Shown: positions 9,366 through 18,060, counted from the stretch's first letter. The stretch: DNA of 38,231 nucleotides from Mariniblastus sp. (GCA_023300235.1 JALZWN010000230.1:1-38231); one strand, 5' to 3'. Notes: generated by a model not told the origin, from the sequence alone. Translations and numbers: made by a program.

Positions 9366-9899
9366 TTACTTATTTTCGATCGGCTCAAATTCAATCCCGA
9401 ACGTCGCTCGATCTCCACCGGGGCGACGAGCATAAATCCGAACGTACTCTAATGGCACGTATCCGACATTGAAACTCTTGCCGTCGCGGGTGATGAACTT
9501 GCTGAGCAAAAATTCTTTCTCGGTTCCCGCTTCGATCGGTTCGACGTCGAACGTCGAATAAAAGTAATTGACCTGCAACTTAAGATGACTCCAATCTTGA
9601 TCACTGTTATTGCGAACAATAATTGAACCGCCTTCGAACTTAGGTCGATCCAAGTACGGTACTTGATAGAAATCTGGATTGGGAACGGCCATCGTGGAAA
9701 CCGAAGCTTCCAACTGGCCTTCAAAAACCGGTGGCATGAAACTCCACAACGAAAAGATCGTGATCACCGGAATCAACATCATCACCACTAACGTGATGGT
9801 CAGCATTCGCTGCGACAATTTCGGCGATGCCTTCTGGGCTGTCGACAACCGATCGTCCACTGGCGGGGTCGTATTCAAAATCTCGGCCTGAGTAACCAC
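9366..9899 (-). CDS. Hypothetical protein with one N-terminal transmembrane segment
   Basis: About 177 residues from a GTG at 9899; a TTG at 9932 in the same frame would give 188. I do not recognise the family. A polar N-terminus of about 32 residues precedes one strongly hydrophobic segment (LTITLVVMMLIPVITIFSLW, about residues 33-55). The remainder, about 120 residues, is predicted extracytoplasmic and beta-rich (GGSIIVRNNSDQDWSHLKLQVNYFY, then a strand ending IYARRPGGDRATFGIEF). Phrases such as IIVRNNSDQDW recall domains that describe the degree of sequence interaction in Ig-like folds. A single-pass anchored beta-sandwich is my inference. No operon partner is visible: the histidine kinase starts about 285 bp away in the opposite direction. 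Confidence 0.65.
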   Translation of the reverse strand: MVTQAEILNTTPPVDDRLSTAQKASPKLSQRMLTITLVVMMLIPVITIFSLWSFMPPVFEGQLEASVSTMAVPNPDFYQVPYLDRPKFEGGSIIVRNNSDQDWSHLKLQVNYFYSTFDVEPIEAGTEKEFLLSKFITRDGKSFNVGYVPLEYVRIYARRPGGDRATFGIEFEPIENK

Positions 9900-10183
9900 G
9901 GAAAACTCAACATGCTTGGGAAAAACTATCAATCGACTGACTATTTAACTGGCAGCGACTCGCTTGGTAAACCGAGTTTTCCGGCCGCGATGAAAATATC
10001 AGCAAGATAATCTTCTACTTGCCAGCAAAGCCGCTACGTAACCGCTGACAGGGCAACGTCGCCCCACCGGTTCAGCCATTTTGGTTTGAATTGGTCTTTG
10101 CGCCGCATCCGGTTAGAATCGGCCCTTCCGTCAAACGCACCTCCTCCGCCAGTCCCCCCCGACTGCTCTGCATCGAACGAATC

Positions 10184-11521
10184 ATGAACGCCACTCGGAT
10201 CCCCGAAAATGACCACTGCTACGCCAACACCAAGTGGCTACTCAAGCTCCGCTGGGTCGCAGTCATCGGTCAGTTGGTCACGATTCTCGGTTCGACTTGG
10301 CTGTTTCAAATGGAAATCCCAATGGCTTGGGCGATGGCGTCGGTCATCGGAGTCACACTGGTTTCTAATCTGTTGTTGATGTTTTGGTCCAACCGCTGGC
10401 AGCAACCACAAACTTCGCTCACCAACGAATACCCGTCCAGATCATGGAGCCTGATTTTAGGACTGGTTTTGATTTTGGACATGCTGTCGTTGACGACATT
10501 GCTGTTTGCCACCGGAGGACCGAACAATCCATTTAGCTTGTTCTTCTTTGTGAACTTGAGTTTGTCGGCGTTGTTGCTGAATCGATACTGGGCCTGGGCA
10601 ATCACCGCGTTGACGTTTTGTTGTTACTTTTTTTTGATGTACCAGCACCACCCGATCGCTCAACTGAATCTGGGGTTGGAAACGATTCGCAGCACCGGTC
10701 AAATTTCGATTATGCAAAAAGGACTCTTGGCGTCGTTTGTTACCTGCGCCTGCGTGATCGTGTACTTCTTGACTCGGCTAACCGACGAGCTTCACAATCA
10801 ACAAATCCAGATCCGCCGCGCCCAGTTGTTGCAATCCAACAGCGACAAAGTGGAAGCGTTAGGAACCCTAGCCGCCGGTACAGCCCATGAACTGGCGACG
10901 CCGTTGAGCACGATTGCGATCGTGGCCAAGGATGTCGAGCAGGCTTTTGAAAAACACCCGCCTAACTTCCCCGGCGCAGAAGACGTGATCGACGACGTGC
11001 ATTTGATTCGCAGCGAGCTGGATCGCTGCCGCAAGATCATTGACCGGATGTCGTCGCATGCCGGGGACACGATCGGCGAATCGATTGGCCCGGTCTCGGT
11101 GGAAGAAATTTCTATGCGAACGCTTGATGGCATCGCGGATTCAGATCGAGTTGAATTGAGTTTGCCCGAGGCGGTCAAAGAGCAATTTTTGTCGGTGCCG
11201 GCTGAGGCGTTATGCCAGGCGATGCGAGCCATCATTCAAAACGGAATCGACGCGGACGGCAGTGGAAGCCCGATTGAAGTGACCGTCTCGGACGTGGGCG
11301 ATAGTTTGCAATGGTTGATCAAAGACCAAGGCGACGGCATGTCCAACGAACAGCTTCGACGCGTGAGCGAACCGTTTTTTACTACCAAGCCGCCAGGCAA
11401 AGGGATGGGACTGGGCGTGTTCTTGGCTCGTAATGTCGTTGGTCGACTGGGAGGCTCCATCGAGTTTGAAACTCGGCCCGAGAAAGGGACAACAGTGCGG
11501 TTGAAGTTACCAAAGAGTTAG
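10184..11521 (+). CDS. RegB/PrrB-type redox sensor histidine kinase
   Basis: 445 residues from the ATG at 10184, where similarity begins; an upstream in-frame start at 10091 is less likely. About six transmembrane segments fill residues 20-200. They contain GGPNNPF at 111-117, matching the GGxxNPF heptapeptide implicated in quinone sensing by RegB/PrrB. The cytoplasmic kinase follows: H-box ALGTLAAGTAHELATPLSTI with phospho-accepting His235, N-box with Asn353 (QNGIDAD), and the ATP-binding loops DQGDGMS and GKGMGLGVFLARNVV. In the known family, oxidised quinone lowers autophosphorylation, and the kinase controls respiration, nitrogen and carbon metabolism through RegA. No response regulator is adjacent, so the partner must be encoded elsewhere. 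The divergent neighbour is a small membrane protein of unknown function. Confidence 0.88.
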   Translation: MNATRIPENDHCYANTKWLLKLRWVAVIGQLVTILGSTWLFQMEIPMAWAMASVIGVTLVSNLLLMFWSNRWQQPQTSLTNEYPSRSWSLILGLVLILDMLSLTTLLFATGGPNNPFSLFFFVNLSLSALLLNRYWAWAITALTFCCYFFLMYQHHPIAQLNLGLETIRSTGQISIMQKGLLASFVTCACVIVYFLTRLTDELHNQQIQIRRAQLLQSNSDKVEALGTLAAGTAHELATPLSTIAIVAKDVEQAFEKHPPNFPGAEDVIDDVHLIRSELDRCRKIIDRMSSHAGDTIGESIGPVSVEEISMRTLDGIADSDRVELSLPEAVKEQFLSVPAEALCQAMRAIIQNGIDADGSGSPIEVTVSDVGDSLQWLIKDQGDGMSNEQLRRVSEPFFTTKPPGKGMGLGVFLARNVVGRLGGSIEFETRPEKGTTVRLKLPKS

Positions 11522-11705
11522 GACGTGCTGTTGTTTTGATAGCATGCGGGGTGAGCAAGATACTGAATGTCAGCAAGTCCAACGTAGTGGAAGAGGCTGC
11601 GAGGATGACGCAACAGCCGGAGAGGCAACAGGGAGATCTGGTCAAGTTAAATCTATTACGAGTCGAGAAAGAACTTACTTTTCCGATGTACCAGATAAAA
11701 ACATC

Positions 11706-11767
11706 AACCACGGATGAACACCGATCAACACGGATTTTTAAGCGCACATCCGTGTCTATCAGTGGTT
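11706..11767. repeat. Imperfect palindromic repeat between convergent genes
   Basis: AACCAC at 11706-11711 pairs with GTGGTT at 11762-11767, and ACACGGAT at 11728-11735 pairs with ATCCGTGT at 11748-11755. The sequence belongs to the type containing CACGGATGAACAC that recurs in many bacterial spacers. It lies between the 3' ends of the kinase and pheA genes, where a folded transcript could stabilise or end both messages. Confidence 0.5.
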
Positions 11768-11783
11768 ATAAATTTTTCATCCA

Positions 11784-14021
11784 CTAAGACAGCACCCGCT
11801 GCGACGCGGGGAAACTTCCCAAGATCGTCAACTGCGGTTGGTCATTTTCATCACGTTTGCAATGCCCCCTCGCTTCGCCGAGCACTTGCTGAATTTGTTG
11901 ATCATCTCGGTGCCCCACCAGATCCGCAAAGAACGTGTACTCCCAGTTCTGAGTCTGGCTGGGCCGCTTGTCCAAGTGCGTTAAGTTAATCCCCTGCTTC
12001 TTAAACACTTCCAACACGTTTACCAAGCTACCGGGCGCATCATCGGTTCGGAACATGATGGCCGTCTTGTCTTTGCCCGAAGGCAACGTTTGGCGAACGG
12101 ACAAAATCAAAAACCGAGTCATATTATTTTGGCGGTCTTCGATCTTGCGGAACAACGGGGTCAAACCATGAATCTCGCCGGCAAGCGCCGAACCAATCGC
12201 CGCCGCGCCGCAATCTGGATCATCCGCCATCCGAGCTTTCACTCGTTCCATCGCGTTGGCGATACTGCTGGCTGTATGAATTTTGACCTGCGGATACTGA
12301 GTGCTCAACCAACGTCGGCACGCCGCCAACACTGGCGCCGTGCTATAAACTTCGCGGATTTCATCCGGCCGGCAACCGGCCAACAAACAAGAATGAATTT
12401 GCAATTTAACTTCGCCATAGATCGAAACCGAATCGTGGTAATCCATGAACGCGTCCAACGTACCGTTGATCCCGCCAACGGACGTGTTTTCGACCGGAAC
12501 CAAACCATAATCGATCTCCTGATCAACCACCTGACGGAAAATCCCGCGAATCTCTTGCGACGCAGCAAACGTAACACTCGACCCAAACTGACGAACCGCG
12601 GCCACGTGCGAGTGTTCTCCTTCGGGGCCTAAGAACCCAATCCGCAACGGCTTTTCCAAAGCAAAACTACCGCTCATCAACTCGCGGTAAATGCCTTCCA
12701 AGGTTCGATTAGGCATCGGACCGTCGCTCAAATTTTCGATCTTTTTCAATACCGCCACTTCGCGGTGAGGAGCATAAATCGGCACGTCGCTTTGTCGTTT
12801 GAAATTACCAACCTCCACGACCAACTTCGCTCGCTCGTTCACCAAATCAATGATGTCCGCATCGCACTGGTCGATTTCTGATTGGCGCTTTGTATCATCT
12901 TGAAACCGCTGCACCGGATCATTCGCTTGGTAAGTCCCTTTCGGATCGGCGATCGGGTAACTACCCAATACATGCAGCGATTTACAAAACGCTTTCACCT
13001 CTCCCAAAATCATTGCCGTCTTGCCGTCGTCCAAGTGCCCCAAGATATCGACAAAGAACGTGTAGTCCGCGTCCACTCGTTGATTGGGTCGCTTTTCGAT
13101 GTGGCCTAGATTCATCGAGTAGCGTTTGAACACATCCAAGATATCCACCAACGAACCCGGGCGATCATCACACGTGAACATCACGCTCGTTTTGTCATTC
13201 TCCGTCGGCGCGGCGGGGGTTTTAGTCAGGACTAAAAACCGCGTCACATTATTGGGATTGTCTTCGACGCCATCCGCCAGCACGTTCAAATCATATAGCT
13301 GCCCCGCCTTGACCGAACCGATCGCAACCACGCCATCATCGGCAGCCAGTTTGGCAAGCCCCACCGCAGCGGCGGTGCTTTGCGCAGCGATGCGTTTGGC
13401 GTTAGGGAAGTTTGCGCCAATCCATTTGTCACACTGGACGAGTGCTTCAGCTTTGGAATGAATTTCTTTGACGTCTTCAAGTTTGCAATTGCCCAGCAAC
13501 TGAAACGAAATCGATGTGCGAATTTCGCCACCGATTAAAACTTGCCCGAAGTAATCGTTGAAAGAATCCAGCGACTCAATGATCGCCCCGCCAGTGCTGT
13601 TTTCGATCGGCACCAAACCAAATTCGACGTGCCCACGAGCCACCTCTTCAAACACGCCAGAAAGTGCTCGCAGATTTTCGTAATCAACCGAGTCGCCAAA
13701 ATGTTGTTCGGCCGCTTGATGGCTGAATGTGCCTTCGGGGCCCAGGTAACCCACCCGAACGCGACGAGCCAAACCGTACGATGCGGAAAAGATCTCGCGG
13801 TAGATACCTCGCAGCGCCGTGGCTGGAATGATCCCATCGTTCTTGGCGACCACATCATCCAGACGACCCCGCACAGGTTCATCTCCGATGACTGGGGATC
13901 TTCCGAAACGAATTTCATCGATCTCAAGTTCGGCTCGATCGTTCAATCGCTTGACCAAACGACGGTCGACAGCATCAATAGCGACGCGGAGATTTTGAAG
14001 CTGAGGGGCGTTGGCGGACAT
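11784..14021 (-). CDS. pheA: Tandem duplicated chorismate mutase-prephenate dehydratase (double P-protein)
   Basis: 745 residues, twice the usual 360-390 of a bifunctional P-protein. It carries two complete modules. Copy A has chorismate mutase (7-85), prephenate dehydratase (88-268) and ACT (277-355). Copy B has the same at 378-455, 460-642 and 652-737. The reactions are chorismate to prephenate to phenylpyruvate, the committed branch to phenylalanine, in the cytoplasm; ACT domains normally bind phenylalanine for feedback control. Copy B mutase keeps the AroQ residues (R379, R397, K408, R420-E421). Copy A has Arg at the Lys position (R38) and lacks the Arg-Glu pair (VRGRLDD). Copy A dehydratase is canonical (GPEGTFSHQAA, PIENSTGGA, VTRFLVL). 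Copy B has GPEGEHSHVAA in the first motif but keeps PVENTSVGG and MTRFLIL. Both ACT domains have PGSLV and (E/D)KRP in place of the usual GALV/ESRP. The gene is alone, convergent with the kinase gene. Confidence 0.93.
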   Translation of the reverse strand: MSANAPQLQNLRVAIDAVDRRLVKRLNDRAELEIDEIRFGRSPVIGDEPVRGRLDDVVAKNDGIIPATALRGIYREIFSASYGLARRVRVGYLGPEGTFSHQAAEQHFGDSVDYENLRALSGVFEEVARGHVEFGLVPIENSTGGAIIESLDSFNDYFGQVLIGGEIRTSISFQLLGNCKLEDVKEIHSKAEALVQCDKWIGANFPNAKRIAAQSTAAAVGLAKLAADDGVVAIGSVKAGQLYDLNVLADGVEDNPNNVTRFLVLTKTPAAPTENDKTSVMFTCDDRPGSLVDILDVFKRYSMNLGHIEKRPNQRVDADYTFFVDILGHLDDGKTAMILGEVKAFCKSLHVLGSYPIADPKGTYQANDPVQRFQDDTKRQSEIDQCDADIIDLVNERAKLVVEVGNFKRQSDVPIYAPHREVAVLKKIENLSDGPMPNRTLEGIYRELMSGSFALEKPLRIGFLGPEGEHSHVAAVRQFGSSVTFAASQEIRGIFRQVVDQEIDYGLVPVENTSVGGINGTLDAFMDYHDSVSIYGEVKLQIHSCLLAGCRPDEIREVYSTAPVLAACRRWLSTQYPQVKIHTASSIANAMERVKARMADDPDCGAAAIGSALAGEIHGLTPLFRKIEDRQNNMTRFLILSVRQTLPSGKDKTAIMFRTDDAPGSLVNVLEVFKKQGINLTHLDKRPSQTQNWEYTFFADLVGHRDDQQIQQVLGEARGHCKRDENDQPQLTILGSFPASQRVLS

Positions 14022-14337
14022 GGTTTTGCAGATTTAAGACTGGAGGAAACCCGAACTCGCCAGCGAGGGAGTCGAGCCATACCGATCCATCGGTCGCTTG
14101 GCCAAATTTGGGGACCTTGATCGGTAATTTAGTCCCATAGTCTAAACCGGATTGCCGGATAAGTAAGCCGGTTGTCGAGTATCCATAAAAAAAACGTTCC
14201 ACCCAAAATTTGAGTGGAACGCCCCTTCCGAGGCTGCCCGCGGACGAGCAACCATACGTTCAATCGTGCCTTCAGAAACAATCCAACCGGACCGAGCGGT
14301 GGTTATCCAATCCGCTGGTCAGGTTTGAGAGTATTTC
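14022..14337. other. Spacer between pheA and the ammonium transporter
   Basis: No gene is seen. It holds the intrinsic terminator of the transporter gene at 14187-14221, and its pheA-proximal part should contain the pheA promoter. A GAACTCGCCAGCGAGGGAGT stretch near 14051 loosely resembles the hairpin at 6494-6557 but is not a clear palindrome. Confidence 0.5.
14187..14221 (-). terminator. Rho-independent terminator of the amt gene
   Basis: On the minus strand, CGTTCCAC and GTGGAACG form an 8-bp stem around an AT-rich loop, and the 3' arm is followed directly by eight T residues (A-run at 14187-14194 on the plus strand). It lies 117 bp beyond the amt stop, separating amt from pheA transcription. 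Confidence 0.85.
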
Positions 14338-15888
14338 CTAGTGCAGTGAGTAAGCACTGATACCGTGCTCACCCAAGTCCAAGCCTCGTTGTTCTTCTTC
14401 TGCGTCAACTCGCAAGCCCATTGTGAATTTCAATACCAAGCCAACGACCAGGCAGAAAGCAATCGTGAACACGCCAATGGCTGCGATACCCGTCAATTGA
14501 GCAATGATCTGATCCATGCCCTTCTTGACACCAAACAGGCCAACAGCCAACGTTCCCCAGATTCCACAAACCAAGTGAACACTAATCGCACCGACGGGAT
14601 CGTCGATCTTGATCACGCTATCGATGATGATCACAGCAAAGTAAACCAAGACACCAGCGATGGCACCGATGATGATTGCTTCCAGAGGGCTCATCAAGTC
14701 AGCACCGGCAGTGATACCGACCAAGCCAGCCAAGATACCATTAAGTGTCATCGACAGGTCAGGCTTGCTCGTGTGAATCCAAGAAGTGATGGCGGCGACG
14801 AAACCACCAGCAGCAGCGGCCATTGAAGTCGTTACCAAAACCAAAGAAACCAAACCAGGATCGGCACTCAAAACAGATCCGCCGTTGAATCCAAACCAAC
14901 CGAACCAAAGCAAGAATACTCCGATGGCAGCCATTGGCAGATTACTTGGAGACATTGCAACTGATCGGCCTTTGACGTACTTGCCCATACGTGGGCCAAG
15001 CAAAATCGCCATCACCAAAGCTCCCCAGCCTCCTACCGAGTGAACCAAAGTCGAACCCGCGAAGTCATAGAAGCCAGCTCGATCCAACCAGCCAGCGCCC
15101 CATTTCCATGAGCCTGTGATTGGATAACTGATCGAAACAAACAAAGTACAGAAGATCAAGAAAGTCGACAGTTTAACTCGGCCAGCAACTGCACCCGAAA
15201 CAATCGTACAGCAAGTCGCCGCAAACATCGCTTGGAAGAAGAAGTCGGTGAATAGCGTGAAAGCACCATCGGCATCCTCTGACTGTAGATACTGTTGAGT
15301 CGAGTTTGCGTTGAACGCAGCGTTGTCCTCGCCAGGAGCGGCGGCTGACGGTCCTGTCGTCAAAAACCCAAAGCCTGCGAACTTGAAAAATCCACCGTCT
15401 TTGTAAGTCGTTGTTTCCACGCCAGCTGAATCGGTGGCTGTGGTTCCTTTATCAAACCCCGGGTACATCAAATTAAACCCACAGATGCCGTAGGTGATGA
15501 TTCCGATACACACGATCATCGAGTTCTTAAACAAGATGTTGACGGTGTTCTTTGATCGAGTCAGACCACTTTCAAGCGTGGCGAAACCCAAGTGCATGAT
15601 AAAGACCAACATACCAGCGATCATGATCCACAAGTTGTTGATCATGAACTCAGCGGTGATCGCGACAGGTTCAACTGCTGCTGCCGGAGCTGCTTCTTCG
15701 ATTACTTCAGCAGAAGCAGCTTCAGTCGAAGCAGTTTCGTCCGTTGCTGCAACTTCTTCGGTTGCAGTCTCTTCTACTGCAACTGCAGCAGCGTCCTGTG
15801 CGATTGTTACAGCAGGTGCGCTAACGATGGAAAAACTGACAAGGACCATAAGCATCATCACTAGTGGTCGCCATAAAAAATCGTTCAC
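14338..15888 (-). CDS. amt: Ammonium transporter (Amt family) with Ala/Glu-rich N-terminal extension
   Basis: 516 residues from a GTG at 15888, supported by GAGAGG about 8 nt upstream on the minus strand. A signal-peptide-like segment (residues 9-30) is followed by a low-complexity stretch rich in Ala, Glu and Thr (32-74), then the Amt core from about residue 83 with some eleven membrane helices. The twin pore histidines are present in STLVHSVGGWGAL and AISVHLVCGIWGT, and FATLESGLTRSKN and LLWFGWFGFNGGS are typical Amt motifs. The channel admits ammonium across the inner membrane. The periplasmic acidic extension is much longer than in E. coli AmtB. No glnK/PII gene is adjacent. The divergent neighbour resembles the regulatory part of glutamate dehydrogenase, which fits a nitrogen-assimilation role. 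Confidence 0.95.
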   Translation of the reverse strand: MNDFLWRPLVMMLMVLVSFSIVSAPAVTIAQDAAAVAVEETATEEVAATDETASTEAASAEVIEEAAPAAAVEPVAITAEFMINNLWIMIAGMLVFIMHLGFATLESGLTRSKNTVNILFKNSMIVCIGIITYGICGFNLMYPGFDKGTTATDSAGVETTTYKDGGFFKFAGFGFLTTGPSAAAPGEDNAAFNANSTQQYLQSEDADGAFTLFTDFFFQAMFAATCCTIVSGAVAGRVKLSTFLIFCTLFVSISYPITGSWKWGAGWLDRAGFYDFAGSTLVHSVGGWGALVMAILLGPRMGKYVKGRSVAMSPSNLPMAAIGVFLLWFGWFGFNGGSVLSADPGLVSLVLVTTSMAAAAGGFVAAITSWIHTSKPDLSMTLNGILAGLVGITAGADLMSPLEAIIIGAIAGVLVYFAVIIIDSVIKIDDPVGAISVHLVCGIWGTLAVGLFGVKKGMDQIIAQLTGIAAIGVFTIAFCLVVGLVLKFTMGLRVDAEEEQRGLDLGEHGISAYSLH

Positions 15889-16737
15889 TTGTTACCTCTC
15901 AAAATGGTATGGATTGGAGTCTCGGAAGGTTGAGCTTCACACCGTCGTGAAGTGAAAACACGGAGTAGCAAGTGGAGGGCCAAAGCCAACCCACTTTTTC
16001 AATGAAATTTAAGAAAACTTCTCAACGCAAGCAAAAACGTGTGCTATTTAATTTCCCAAACCCCACTGCGCGAAAAACGAACGACCGGTGCCCAGTTTTT
16101 TTGCTCGATGCTCTCGCAATTCAAACCCATTAATGCGGCATCCACCCCACTACAGCGGTAAAACCATCTACTTGAGGCCTTCAAGGCCACCGTAAATGGT
16201 TATTACGGTATTTCGGGTCATCCCGCCTCCGTCTACCTGCACGTTTTCCAGACACCCGCCTCCACTAACCGCCGGCTGAGTCCACCATCTCGCCCTTAGG
16301 CCAAACGGCCTGCGACTACCGCTAGCATGCGGGCGTTCCAATGCCTGCGCCAAGGCAAATCAGCTTTTGAAGCCAAGTGTCCTGGTAACCCGACTCGTTA
16401 GGGCCCGTTGATTTAGCCTGTTTTGGCGAAGCCTAAAAAATGTGGTGATGGCGTCTCGGAGTTAAAATCAACCGCAGATGCCCCCAGCCTGAACCCAGCC
16501 ACTGCCAGTCTGAAATCCGAATTTATCCGCGTCCATACGCGGTTCAAAATCCCAGCCCCCTACACGGTTATTAGAAAATCACCCCCTGCCCGACCTCGCC
16601 AAGATCAACTAACGTTTTCAGTGCTTATTCCAATACTTCGCGACAAAGCAGAACGTGCGTCGCTCAACAACGTGGTGGGATCAGCTGTTAGTGTCCGCTA
16701 TTGATCTCCTGATTCAACTTCCGCTTTAGGCCCCCGA
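15889..16737. other. Long divergent intergenic region
   Basis: About 850 bp between the divergent amt and glutamate-dehydrogenase-like genes with no credible gene. Short frames at 16168-16353 and 16423-16704 show no family resemblance, and the second runs through a dispersed repeat at 16470-16544. The amt promoter must lie near 15910-16080. A sequence near there (TAGCACACGTTTTTGCT on the minus strand) is reminiscent of a sigma-54 site, but the -24 GG element is absent. Confidence 0.45.
16470..16544. repeat. Degenerate dispersed palindromic repeat
   Basis: AACCGC at 16470-16475 is complementary to GCGGTT at 16539-16544, and the right arm reads ATCCGCGTCCATACGCGGTT. It is of the same general type as the element at 11706-11767, more decayed. 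Confidence 0.4.
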
Positions 16738-17574
16738 ATGTCCAAAAACTTTGAACGCACCCAAGCGATCATCGAAGAACTAAGAGCCGACATCGATTTT
16801 GAACTCGATGATGTGTTGGTGAAAATTGTTAACGGCTTGCCCGAGGGATATTTTCGATCGTTCTCCAATCACGACCTGCTCAAGCCGCTCAAAGCATTGC
16901 TCGCCTTGGGCATTTGCCAGTTAAACGACGAGATCACACTCACCAGCGATGACAAGCGGCACGTCACGGTCGTTGCCAACCGCAACTACCCTGGACAGTT
17001 AGCCGCTATCCTGCAACGGCTGCCCGATGACCGACCTTTGATGGGCGCTCGCGTATTCACTTCCAAAGCTCACGACTTCATCATTGACCTGTTTGAGTTC
17101 AAACAAAAGCCAAACCAAGAACAACCCGCCGCCAAACCGACCGGGATCGCTCAGCTGATCGAAGACGTCGCGTCGATCACGAAACACTCCATCGAGTCGA
17201 TTACTGAGTTCGTATCGCACTACGATCGCCACAATCGAATTTTGAAGTACCCAAACCAAGTGGCCGAGCAATTCCTAGCTTTCAACGAGACCGAACACTC
17301 GCAAGACGTGGTGGTGCGTTGCAAACCGGGCGCAAAAACCGAACAAACTCAAATCACGGTGTCACGGGGAAGTGCGACCGGCAAAGAGGTTTTTCAACGT
17401 TCGGCAGAATTCCTTGGGCAACAAAAGCTAGACATCGAACGAGCCTGGTTGCACGATTTGTTTCCGTTGGACGACACTTCGCACGTCGCAATCGCCAGCT
17501 TTTTGGTCGATACGACAGCGCGGTCGGACTTGGATCTTCAGTCGATGGCGCAAAAGCTCGAAGCGTTTATTTGA
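16738..17574 (+). CDS. Stand-alone homologue of the N-terminal region of large NAD-glutamate dehydrogenase
   Basis: 278 residues, cytoplasmic, with no signal peptide. The N-terminus (TQAIIEELRADID ... LPEGYFRSF), an ACT-like segment at about 72-122 (VTVVANRNYPGQLAAILQRL, then ARVFTSKAHDFIIDLFEF) and the second half (KYPNQVAEQFLAFNETEHS ... FLGQQKLDIERAWLHDLF ... VAIASFLVDT) follow the pattern I associate with the regulatory N-terminus of large planctomycetal NAD-dependent glutamate dehydrogenases. This is recalled pattern similarity, not an alignment. The catalytic Rossmann and glutamate-binding domains are absent, and no downstream frame supplies them. It may be a separate sensor of amino acid or nitrogen status, or a preserved fragment of a former full gene. 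Its position divergent from amt supports a link to nitrogen metabolism. Codon use looks normal. Confidence 0.6.
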   Translation: MSKNFERTQAIIEELRADIDFELDDVLVKIVNGLPEGYFRSFSNHDLLKPLKALLALGICQLNDEITLTSDDKRHVTVVANRNYPGQLAAILQRLPDDRPLMGARVFTSKAHDFIIDLFEFKQKPNQEQPAAKPTGIAQLIEDVASITKHSIESITEFVSHYDRHNRILKYPNQVAEQFLAFNETEHSQDVVVRCKPGAKTEQTQITVSRGSATGKEVFQRSAEFLGQQKLDIERAWLHDLFPLDDTSHVAIASFLVDTTARSDLDLQSMAQKLEAFI

Positions 17575-18060
17575 GCGCCTCTCAAAAAATGTTGATTCTT
17601 CCGGGGTTTAGTCGCTGAGTTCAACCGCATTTTCCGCGATCTGAAATTCAGCCAACTTTCAATGAAGACAGCAAGAACTGAAAGACTCTGCACTGTTTTG
17701 TCCTGAAGCATTAGGGCAAGCACTAACTGGGGGGCAGTTACCCAGTTGCCTCTAACTGGGATAGTCACCTAACTGGAATAAACACTTATTCGGATAAACA
17801 TAAAGGGTGTTCCGCCCCCCACCCTCAGCAGCGGCCCGACTTTTCCGGTCAACCAAAGCCTCGCGATCATCGCGATTAACCAAAAGCAAGCGTTGTCGCA
17901 ACTGTACGAGTTGTTCGTTTTGGCCTACAGGCAGCGAACAAATACGTTAAAACATTCATTGGCACTTTGCCTGCCGATCAATACACAAACAGTTCTCGAC
18001 TGCGACAACCGTTTTTGATTGAACAAATACGTACCGCCGGACCTCAGCACCGATCTTGCC
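17575..18060. other. Spacer with iterated CTAACTGG octamers
   Basis: No gene is seen. The octamer CTAACTGG occurs at 17723-17730, 17752-17759 and 17769-17776, with an inverted CCAGTT at 17743-17748 between the first two. The cluster is about 285 bp upstream of the GH57 start, too far for a simple promoter-proximal operator. The GH57 promoter lies somewhere in the right half. Confidence 0.4.

Noticed and set aside
9175-9435. Plus-strand open frame upstream of the small membrane protein
   Set aside because: It overlaps that gene's 3' end on the other strand, is basic and low in structure, and lacks any recognisable motif.
11536-11787. Plus-strand open frame of about 83 codons after the kinase gene
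   Set aside because: The second half is only the translation of the dispersed repeat at 11706-11767, and it overlaps the 3' end of pheA.
16010-16060. Possible sigma-54 promoter for amt
   Set aside because: TAGCACACGTTTTTGCT on the minus strand recalls the consensus, but with the TTGC element aligned the required GG at -24 is missing, so the call is not supported.
16423-16704. Plus-strand open frame of about 93 codons
   Set aside because: It starts with TTG, has no family resemblance, and runs through the palindromic repeat at 16470-16544; its composition fits non-coding spacer.
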